Shown piece by piece: positions 1-5,005 of a stretch of 5,005 nucleotides of DNA. Origin of the DNA: Planctomycetota bacterium (GTDB lineage Bacteria > Planctomycetota > UBA11346); the NCBI GenBank assembly GCA_013816645.1, contig JACDEC010000292.1:1-5005 (forward strand), written 5' to 3'. The notes beneath the pieces were generated by a model. That model did no database searches. It had not been told where the DNA came from and worked only from the letters and a program-made list of their open reading frames with translations. The stretch's first letter is position 1, and the number at the start of each line of letters is the position of its first letter. A program made the position numbers and the translations under genes.

Positions 1-14
1 CCTCCGCCCGAGTG

Positions 15-32
15 ATATTATATTATAATATA
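15..32. repeat. 18-bp pure A/T run with 14-bp palindrome, carrying the RHS stop codon
   Basis: Eighteen consecutive A/T bases interrupt otherwise very GC-rich coding sequence. Positions 19-32 (TATATTATAATATA) are a perfect palindrome, and on the minus strand the run contains tandem TATAA units. The RHS stop codon TAA is at 23-25 inside the run. The composition is unlike the rest of the gene, which suggests an insertion, a junction with AT-rich foreign or intergenic DNA, or an assembly error. The window ends too soon to decide. Confidence 0.7.
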
Positions 33-3000
33 GAGACCAGGTTGCCCAGCATGTCGTAGCCATAGCCGGTGACCGCGCCGATGCGATCAGTGGTCGACGT
101 GCGGCGATCGCGCGCGTCATAGACGTTGCTGGTGAGCTTGCCCAGGCCATCGCTCTGGGTCAGCACGTTGCCATTGGCGTCGAAGGTCTTGGCGGTGCTG
201 CGTCCGACGGTGTCGGTGCAGGCGGCATCGCGACTGCGCGCATCGATGACGCAGTCCAAGCCGACGCCGTTGGCGTCGCGCGCGGTCACCCGGTTGCCGG
301 CGGCGTCGTAGCCGAACAGGCTGCGCGCGCCGGTGGCGTCGATGGCCACGCGCTGGAGCCCGGCGCCGTCGGCCTGGGCGCGGCTGGCGTGACCGAGCGG
401 GTCGGTCTGGGTGGCCTGGACCAGGCCATCGACCACCACGTCGTAGGTCAACGTGGTGACATGGCCGAGCGGATCGATGCGCAGGCGCGCGCGGCCGAGT
501 CCATCGCGGATGTCCAGGCTGGTCTGTCCGAGCGCGTTGGTCGTCGCCACCGCCGAACCGTCGGCGCTTACCGCGAAGCCCACGGCAGCGACCGCCGCGG
601 GATAGGCCGGTCCGAGGCCATCGGTGAGGTCGGGGTCGTAGGTGACGGTGGTGGTTTCGCCCACCGGGTTGTTCACGGCGACGACGCGGTTGAGCAGATC
701 ATAGGCCGTCACCGTGGCGTGGCCGAGCGGATCGGTGACCGTGGTGCGGTTGCCATTGAAGTCGTAGGCGAAGCCGGTGACGAAGCCGGCGGCGTCGCTG
801 ATCGCGATCAGACGGTCGCAGCACACGCCGTAGGTGTAACCGGTGGTCTGGGCCAGGGCGGTACCGGCGGCGACGGTCTGGGCGGCGATCTTGCGGGTCG
901 GCGAATAGCTGAAGGCGGTGGTCATCGCGATCGCGGTGCCGGCGGCTTCAGTGCGGGTGGCGAGCAGGTTGCGGCAAGTGTAAGTCGACACGGTTGCGCC
1001 CAGGCTGGCGTCCGCGACCTGACGCGGCGAGCGCTGGCTCAGCAGGTTGCCTTCGGCGTCGTAGGTCATGGCGGTCACGCCAGCGACGCTGGTGCCGGCG
1101 GCTTCGGTCTGGGACGCGAGCTGGCCGCGCTGGGTGTACATGAAGCTGGTGACCACGCCGCGGCCGTCGCTGCGGGTCAGGACCTGGCCTTCGGCGTCGT
1201 AGGTGGTGTCGGTGATGACGTAGTCGGGATTGGCGCCGGTCGGCCGGACCAGGGTGGCGAGATCGGTGGGCCAGGGCAGCGCGTTGGGCACGAGTTCGCG
1301 CACTTCGCGGATCACGCGGTGGTTGCCATCGTAGCGGTAGCGGGTGGCGCGGCCGTAGGGATCGATGACGCCGGCGAGCTGGTTGTTGTCGTCGTAGACG
1401 TTGGTGGTGACCAGGCTCTGGCCGCCGGGCAGGCTGACCGTGGTGGCCAGGGGCCGGTTACGGAAATCGTAGGTCGTGGTGGTCAGTTCACCGTCGACGC
1501 TGCGCGCGGACACCAGCTGGGTGCCGGCGAGGTAGGCGAGTTCGATGATGCGCTGCTGGTTGCGGCTGCTGGCGGTCAGGACGCCGCCGACCGAACGCTG
1601 GGCCGCGCCTTGCACGGTGCGGATTACGCGGCCGGCGCCGTCATAGGCCCTGGTGGTGACGCGACCGTCGCGGTCGCTCTCGGCGACGCACAGGTTGACG
1701 TCGGCGCCAGCGCCGAAGGTCTTGCCGCTCCACGAGCCGTCGGGGAAATCGCTGCGCACGATGCGGTTGCGCGCGTCGTAGGTGTAGCTGACCACGCGCC
1801 CGGCGGGATCGCTGGTGGTCTTCACCCGTTTCTGCGCGTCGTAGGTGAACGTGGTGGTGGCCCGGGCACCGCCCGCGATGTCGGCAGGTTCGACGATCTG
1901 GATCAGACGGCCCTGGGCGTCGTAGCCATAATCCGTGCGCTTGCCGTTGGCGTCGATGCTCGCGGCGAGGCGGAACTGGTTGGGTTGGCCGGCAGCGATG
2001 TATTCCCAGGACCGGGTGGCGACATCGGCGCTGGGCACCACTGCGCCGAGGCCATCGCGGACCAGGCCGGAGGTCTGACTGAGCCGGTTGCCGCGCGCGT
2101 CGTATGCGGACTGGGTGATGCGGCCGAGACGGTCCTCGTCCTGGATCACCTGGCTGAAGGCGTTGTAGGACAGGTGCTGGGTCGAGCCATCGGCATGCGA
2201 CCTGGAGATCAGGTTGCCGGCGGCGTCGTAGGTGAAGGACACGGTCTTGCCGCGCTCGTCGCGCAGGCCGCTGGCTTCGAGCTTGACCCAGTTGCGCCAA
2301 CTATTGCTTTTGTCGTAGAGCGATTCGGCGGACTTGCTTTCGATGGTCGCGCGCGGGAAATCACCCTGCCACGGCGTGTCGTCGCTTTTGATGTCCCAGG
2401 TCTTGGCGTACTGGGCGGTCAAGCCCGCCCACTGATGACGCAGAGCGTGGCCGCCCTCGTGGATCCACACCAGGCTGTAGAGCGGGTGCGGAAAATTGAG
2501 GTACGCGACTTCACCGGCGCCATTGACCACCATGCGGCAGAGTTGCGCCGACTGGGGGAAGATGTTGCCCGACTGCTCGACCAGCGTGTAGCTGGTGGTC
2601 AGGTAGACCGACTTGGCGCGGTGGATGCCTTCGGCGCCGGCGTCGGCGAACTGCGCGACGATGCAGCCGCTGATCGAATCGTAGCTGCGGCTGAAGGTCG
2701 CGGTGCTGCCGTCGGCTTCGTCGATGCTGCTGAGGTAGCCGGCGCTGTAGTGGTAGGCGAGGGAGGTGCCGTTGGGCAGAGCGATGGCCGAGACCACCCA
2801 ACGCCCCGAGACCTGGGCGCTGGCGTAGGTGAAGGTCGCGACCTGGCCATAGGCGTCGGTCACGCTGGCGATCTGCCAGAGCCGCGCGGGCGAGCCGCCG
2901 AGGTCATCGCTGGGCTGGTAGGCGTAAGCGATCACCGTGGCGTAGCCGTTGCGGTCCAAGCTCTGCACCAGGCGACCGGCGCGGGATCCGCCGCCGAGGT

Positions 3001-3784
3001 CGATGATCTCGAAGATCATCTCGGCGCCGCTATGGCGGATCAGGCGCGCGCTCACCGCCAGGGTCTGGTCGGCGGTCGGCATCCCGGAGGCGTCGAGCAG
3101 GCGGATCTCGCGCACGCCTTTGGTGCGCTGATCGTGATAGATGCCGTCACGGACCTCGCTGTAGCCCCATTCGTTCAGCCACGGGCCGTCGCTGCAGTGC
3201 ATCAGGCCCATCTCTTCGGGACGCAGGACATCGATGAACTGCTCGCCCGACGTGGTCGTGGCCAGCATCAGCTTGGTGTCGTAGTGGGCGAGGTACACGC
3301 CCGGCCCAAACGAGCTGTCGTAGCTGACGTCGCGCGAGCGGTGGACGCGCGCGATGGTCAAGGCGTCGAGATGCGGAACGCCGCTGGCGTCGCCGCCTCC
3401 GGCGCTGCCGCAGGACACGCAGCCCTGGGCGCCAGCGGCACCGGGATGGATGGCGGATTGGAAGTCGGGGGCATCGTGGGTGTAATTGAAGGTCAGGTTG
3501 TCGACGGTCGAAGTGGTCGGCGACACGCACGGTCCGCAGCCATCGACCTTGATCAGGTCGCAGAGCGGGGCCAACCAGGCGGGCGGACAGCAACAATAGA
3601 TACGCAGGAGATTGTCGCAGATGCGCATGGTCGTATTGAGCAGCGCCGCGGCGGCCGCGGCATTGGGCGGCGCATTGTTGCTGCCAACCGGATCCGCGGC
3701 CGCCAATCCCACACCCGACCGTCCTGCCCATGGCAGCGCCAAGATACCGAACACGAGAACCGCACGGATGAACTGCGTGATCAT
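23..3784 (-). CDS. Exported RHS/YD-repeat protein, ends mid-repeat
   Basis: This is a 1253-residue RHS-type protein, probably acting at the cell surface or outside the cell. RHS/YD-repeat families form beta-sheet shells that often encase a C-terminal toxin or adhesive tip. I start it at ATG 3784 rather than the TTG at 3799, because GAGGA lies 8 bases upstream of the ATG and the hydrophobic segment then sits at the N-terminus. Residues 1-30 look like a Sec signal peptide with cleavage after LAAA (Ala30). Residues 56-125 hold nine cysteines. Residue 159 onward has SFGPGV, then a middle region with degenerate repeats. Residues 517-1253 are about 30 YD repeats such as FTYDAAGN, YTYDARNR and FAYDFNGNRT, separated by DxxG turns. 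The protein ends in YGYDMLGNLVSIL, mid-repeat, with no RHS core (DPxG...NxYxYxxNPxxxxDPxG) and no tip domain. It may therefore be truncated or interrupted. The family assignment is secure; the biological role is unknown. Confidence 0.93.
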   Translation of the reverse strand: MITQFIRAVLVFGILALPWAGRSGVGLAAADPVGSNNAPPNAAAAAALLNTTMRICDNLLRIYCCCPPAWLAPLCDLIKVDGCGPCVSPTTSTVDNLTFNYTHDAPDFQSAIHPGAAGAQGCVSCGSAGGGDASGVPHLDALTIARVHRSRDVSYDSSFGPGVYLAHYDTKLMLATTTSGEQFIDVLRPEEMGLMHCSDGPWLNEWGYSEVRDGIYHDQRTKGVREIRLLDASGMPTADQTLAVSARLIRHSGAEMIFEIIDLGGGSRAGRLVQSLDRNGYATVIAYAYQPSDDLGGSPARLWQIASVTDAYGQVATFTYASAQVSGRWVVSAIALPNGTSLAYHYSAGYLSSIDEADGSTATFSRSYDSISGCIVAQFADAGAEGIHRAKSVYLTTSYTLVEQSGNIFPQSAQLCRMVVNGAGEVAYLNFPHPLYSLVWIHEGGHALRHQWAGLTAQYAKTWDIKSDDTPWQGDFPRATIESKSAESLYDKSNSWRNWVKLEASGLRDERGKTVSFTYDAAGNLISRSHADGSTQHLSYNAFSQVIQDEDRLGRITQSAYDARGNRLSQTSGLVRDGLGAVVPSADVATRSWEYIAAGQPNQFRLAASIDANGKRTDYGYDAQGRLIQIVEPADIAGGARATTTFTYDAQKRVKTTSDPAGRVVSYTYDARNRIVRSDFPDGSWSGKTFGAGADVNLCVAESDRDGRVTTRAYDGAGRVIRTVQGAAQRSVGGVLTASSRNQQRIIELAYLAGTQLVSARSVDGELTTTTYDFRNRPLATTVSLPGGQSLVTTNVYDDNNQLAGVIDPYGRATRYRYDGNHRVIREVRELVPNALPWPTDLATLVRPTGANPDYVITDTTYDAEGQVLTRSDGRGVVTSFMYTQRGQLASQTEAAGTSVAGVTAMTYDAEGNLLSQRSPRQVADASLGATVSTYTCRNLLATRTEAAGTAIAMTTAFSYSPTRKIAAQTVAAGTALAQTTGYTYGVCCDRLIAISDAAGFVTGFAYDFNGNRTTVTDPLGHATVTAYDLLNRVVAVNNPVGETTTVTYDPDLTDGLGPAYPAAVAAVGFAVSADGSAVATTNALGQTSLDIRDGLGRARLRIDPLGHVTTLTYDVVVDGLVQATQTDPLGHASRAQADGAGLQRVAIDATGARSLFGYDAAGNRVTARDANGVGLDCVIDARSRDAACTDTVGRSTAKTFDANGNVLTQSDGLGKLTSNVYDARDRRTSTTDRIGAVTGYGYDMLGNLVSIL
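26..2236 (-). repeat. YD-repeat array within the RHS gene (about 30 units)
   Basis: Residues 517-1253 of the RHS protein are a nearly uninterrupted series of units about 20-25 residues long. The consensus is roughly x-Y-D-x-x-G-x-x-x-x-x-x-D-x-x-G-x-x-T. At DNA level the Thr-Tyr-Asp-Ala codons recur as the plus-strand string GCGTCGTAGGT, for example near 1057, 1194, 1772, 1837 and 2224. Several units are degenerate: one carries Cys-Cys (YGVCCDRL) and one has lost the Tyr (DIRDGLGRARL). Three successive units contain a TEAAGT/TVAAGT turn. The array is cut in mid-unit at the left edge. Unit number is my count by eye. Confidence 0.9.
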
Positions 3785-3792
3785 GACTGGAG

Positions 3793-3797
3793 TCCTC
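3793..3797 (-). promoter_or_regulatory. Ribosome binding site of the RHS gene
   Basis: On the minus strand GAGGA precedes ATG 3784 with 8 bases between. This site decides the start. The alternative in-frame TTG at 3799 overlaps the motif and would only add five residues before the signal peptide. The site lies in the 18-base gap after the lipoprotein stop codon (3803-3805), so translation of the RHS gene may be coupled to that of the lipoprotein. Confidence 0.7.
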
Positions 3798-3802
3798 AAC
3801 GA

Positions 3803-4528
3803 CTACGGAGTGACAGGAAGGATGGTGGCGGGCTCGCCGGGCGTAGCGGGCGGGGTATTCACCTCGGCGCCGCCGATCACATCGACGGTGAAATGCACCT
3901 GCCCGGTAGCCAAGGGGCTGCCGACCAGGACGTGGGCCAGCGCCGAGGTGCCGGGCGAGGCGGTGAAGGTGACCGCGGCCACGCCCTGGTCGTTGGCGCG
4001 CACGGTGATGCTGGTCAGGCGGTTCTCGAACGCGCCGAGATCGCCACTGGTCCACGACACCGGGGCACCGGCCGGCGCGCGCACCGCCAGGGTCGTCGAC
4101 GATAACGCGCGGATCCGCGCCAGTACCGGACCGATCGGCACCAGGACCGGGACATCCTTGCCGGGCTGCGCGGTCTGATAAACGCGCCCGGGTTCGATGA
4201 CCCGCAGGTAGGCTTCGGGATCGCGATCCCAGGCCGCGCGGTCGAAGGCCGCCGGCGCGACCAGCGGCGAGAGCCGTTCGGGATGGCTGCGGTTGGCCAG
4301 GGCTTCGCGCACCGAGGCGATCTGGGCCTGGGCACGTTCGTCGAGACCAGCGCCATCGATGGGCTGGGCCACGCGCTGGTCCGGTGTCAGCGGGGCGGCC
4401 GCGGGCTCGACCCGGGCAGGAGTCGGGGCGGGCGCGCTGGACGTTTGATCGGGCTGTTCGCGGCCGCAACCGCAGAGGGCGAGAGCGAGTCCGAGAACGG
4501 TGAGCACTGCGCGCATAGTCGTAGGCAT
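3803..4528 (-). CDS. Predicted lipoprotein with C-terminal Ig-like (Big_1-type) domain
   Basis: This is a 241-residue exported protein of unknown specific function. The N-terminus MPTTMRAVLTVLGLALALCGC is a typical lipoprotein signal, with a lipobox ending LCG-C, so Cys21 would be lipidated and the protein membrane-anchored. Residues 25-50 are a Pro/Ala-rich linker. Residues 50-130 are a mixed segment with PERLSPL and DPEAYLRVIEPGRVYQ that I do not recognise as a named domain. Residues 145-218 look like an Ig-like beta sandwich: APVSWTSGDLGAF, then SITVRANDQGVAAVTFTA, then GQVHFTVDV, the pattern of Big_1/invasin-type domains. A Pro-rich tail follows. I start it at ATG 4528; ATG 4516 is also possible. 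The in-frame ATG at 4657 would place 43 AT-rich, unlikely residues before the signal. No clear Shine-Dalgarno precedes the chosen start. The RHS gene follows after 18 bases, so the two are probably co-transcribed and the protein may be its envelope partner (inference). Confidence 0.82.
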   Translation of the reverse strand: MPTTMRAVLTVLGLALALCGCGREQPDQTSSAPAPTPARVEPAAAPLTPDQRVAQPIDGAGLDERAQAQIASVREALANRSHPERLSPLVAPAAFDRAAWDRDPEAYLRVIEPGRVYQTAQPGKDVPVLVPIGPVLARIRALSSTTLAVRAPAGAPVSWTSGDLGAFENRLTSITVRANDQGVAAVTFTASPGTSALAHVLVGSPLATGQVHFTVDVIGGAEVNTPPATPGEPATILPVTP

Positions 4529-4592
4529 GGGCGCAGAGAAATATGCGACATTGCTGTCATGGCTAGATGAATTATTCTTTAATGGTGCGTTG

Positions 4593-4608
4593 ATATAGCT
4601 CGCTATAT
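4593..4608. repeat. Inverted repeat ATATAGC-TC-GCTATAT
   Basis: Two perfect 7-bp arms are separated by 2 bases, located 65 bases upstream of the lipoprotein start. The size and position fit a dimeric regulator operator. It overlaps minus-strand TATA-like hexamers, so it could control the lipoprotein-RHS operon. The symmetry is seen directly; the function is inferred. A transcription terminator is unlikely because no T-run follows and the stem is AT-rich. Confidence 0.4.
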
Positions 4609-4609
4609 G

Positions 4610-4656
4610 TGGCATATTTATGGCACATGTATGTCCTCCGGTGGCAGAGAATGGCA
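4610..4656 (+). promoter_or_regulatory. Four phased TGGCA motifs; first pair resembles a sigma-54 promoter
   Basis: TGGCA occurs at 4610, 4621, 4642 and 4652. The offsets 0, 11, 32 and 42 are close to whole multiples of a helical turn. The first two copies also form TGGCA-N6-TGGCA, which has the GG-N10-GC spacing of sigma-54 -24/-12 elements (GG 4611-4612, GC 4623-4624). A transcript would start near 4636 and read toward the plus-strand gene. The -12 element has G where T is usual, so this is only a candidate. Confidence 0.3.
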
Positions 4657-4758
4657 TGTTGCATACTTGAACATGATTCGTGCGGCATTACGCGCGGTGA
4701 TGGTCCCATTCGCTCGAGACGATGCGCGCACCTGCCCGCCGAAAGCGATCACCCCGTG

Positions 4759-4764
4759 AAAAGG
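4759..4764 (+). promoter_or_regulatory. Possible ribosome binding site of the plus-strand gene
   Basis: AAAAGG precedes ATG 4774 with 9 bases between, a weak but acceptable Shine-Dalgarno. It favours ATG 4774 over the in-frame GTG at 4756, which would add six basic/serine residues (VKRSRS) to the signal peptide and has no better site upstream. Confidence 0.4.
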
Positions 4765-4773
4765 TCCCGATCC

Positions 4774-5005
4774 ATGGCTCGCCGTCCGCTCTGGTCCGCC
4801 GTGCTGGTGCTGTGCGCCGTGGTGGTGTTCGTTGGCCTGGAGAGCCCAGCGCCGGCGGTCGCGCCGGTGACCACGATCAGCGCGTCGCCGCTGCTGCAGC
4901 GGGTGACCTTCACCGCGCCCGAGGCGGTCACGCGCACCATCACCGTGCTCGCCGGGGTCGATTACACGCTGCTCGCCGCCACGGTCGATTGCCGCTGCGT
5001 GAGCG
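4774..5005 (+). CDS. Exported protein, N-terminal fragment, with Cys-x-Cys motif; runs off the right edge
   Basis: Only the first 77 codons are in the window. Third positions are almost all G or C (only six of 77 codons end in A or T), which strongly supports coding. The N-terminus MARRPLWSAVLVLCAVVVFVG is basic then hydrophobic, a Sec signal peptide or membrane anchor, followed by a Pro/Ala-rich stretch with plausible cleavage near Ala30. Residues 31-72 alternate polar and hydrophobic residues like beta strands (RVTFTAPEAVTRTITVLAG), leading to DCRCVS at 72-77. A strand pattern ending in Cys-x-Cys is reminiscent of DUF1573-type extracytoplasmic beta domains, where a CxC follows such strands, but the fragment is too short for assignment. 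It is transcribed divergently from the lipoprotein-RHS operon. The start could also be GTG 4756. Confidence 0.72.
   Translation, partial: MARRPLWSAVLVLCAVVVFVGLESPAPAVAPVTTISASPLLQRVTFTAPEAVTRTITVLAGVDYTLLAATVDCRCVS

Larger units (their letters stand above)
4529..4773. promoter_or_regulatory. Divergent intergenic region, AT-rich core
   Basis: This is the 245-base gap between the lipoprotein gene (minus strand) and the partial exported gene (plus strand), so it should hold the promoters for both. Roughly 4541-4680 is clearly AT-richer than the flanking genes. I see several TATA-like hexamers and a plus-strand TTGATA (4590-4595) followed 17 bases later by CATATT (4613-4618), a weak sigma-70-like pair. 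I could not pick a convincing promoter for the minus-strand operon. CATGTT (4655-4660) and AACATG (4670-4675) form a 6-bp inverted repeat with a 9-base spacer. Confidence 0.6.

Noticed and set aside
2447..2461. HEGGH (residues 442-446) in the RHS protein, matching the HExxH zinc-protease motif
   Set aside because: The motif is short, sits in a region resembling degenerate RHS-type repeats, and I see no surrounding protease fold or third ligand. Treated as coincidence, though structure prediction could revisit it.
3527..3538. CGPC (residues 83-86) resembling a thioredoxin active site
   Set aside because: There is no preceding Trp and no thioredoxin fold pattern; it is one of several Cys pairs in a Cys-rich segment.
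389..4105. A very long (1238-codon) open frame on the plus strand, antisense to both minus-strand genes
   Set aside because: It is rich in Gly, Ala, Val, Asp and Arg with no recognisable domain, crosses the boundary of two well-supported genes, and is what the reverse of GC-rich YD-repeat coding sequence produces. The minus-strand frame has clear domains and export signals.
3147..4469. A 440-codon minus-strand frame overlapping both the lipoprotein and the RHS start
   Set aside because: Its product is Arg/Pro-rich shadow sequence in another frame, with no motif; the true frames have signal peptides and family features.
4529..4657. N-terminal extension of the lipoprotein to ATG 4657
   Set aside because: The extra 43 residues are encoded by AT-rich sequence unlike the gene and would bury the lipoprotein signal; no suitable ribosome binding site was seen for that ATG.
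4749..4943. A 64-codon minus-strand frame overlapping the plus-strand exported gene
   Set aside because: The plus-strand frame has strong third-position GC bias and a signal peptide; the opposite frame shows neither.

Overview
The window is strongly GC-rich, with coding frames that favour G or C in third codon positions. The exception is a short AT-rich divergent intergenic region and an isolated AT run at the extreme left edge. No marker gene fixes the taxonomy. A Sec-exported YD-repeat protein with a Cys-Cys pair inside one repeat, a long DxxG-type repeat array and a cysteine-rich N-terminus is reminiscent of RHS-type proteins of Planctomycetota and Verrucomicrobiota (PVC group). That placement is an impression from family knowledge, not a demonstrated assignment; a GC-rich proteobacterium is not excluded.

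Layout. (1) Positions 23-3784, minus strand: a large exported RHS/YD-repeat protein of 1253 residues. It has a signal peptide, a Cys-rich N-terminal segment, a poorly conserved middle region and about 30 YD-type repeats. It stops in the middle of a repeat, at a TAA inside an 18-base run of pure A/T, without the usual RHS core or C-terminal tip. (2) Positions 3803-4528, minus strand, 18 bases upstream of the RHS start: a predicted lipoprotein with a C-terminal Ig-like (Big_1-type) beta domain. The two genes almost certainly form one operon. (3) Positions 4529-4773: a divergent intergenic region with an AT-rich core, a 7-bp inverted repeat, four TGGCA motifs at near-helical spacing and a possible tiny leader ORF. 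(4) Positions 4774-5005, plus strand: the start of a second exported protein that runs off the right edge and ends, as far as seen, at a Cys-x-Cys motif.

How they fit together. All three genes encode proteins with export signals, so this is a cell-envelope/secretion locus. The lipoprotein is made just ahead of the RHS protein and could anchor, accompany or help export it, but nothing in the sequence proves that. The strongest oddity is the left edge. Removing 15 bases of A/T (positions 17-31) would join the last repeat in frame to codons that read as a continuing YD repeat, so the RHS gene may be an interrupted longer gene. No classical mobile element, RNA gene or CRISPR array is visible.
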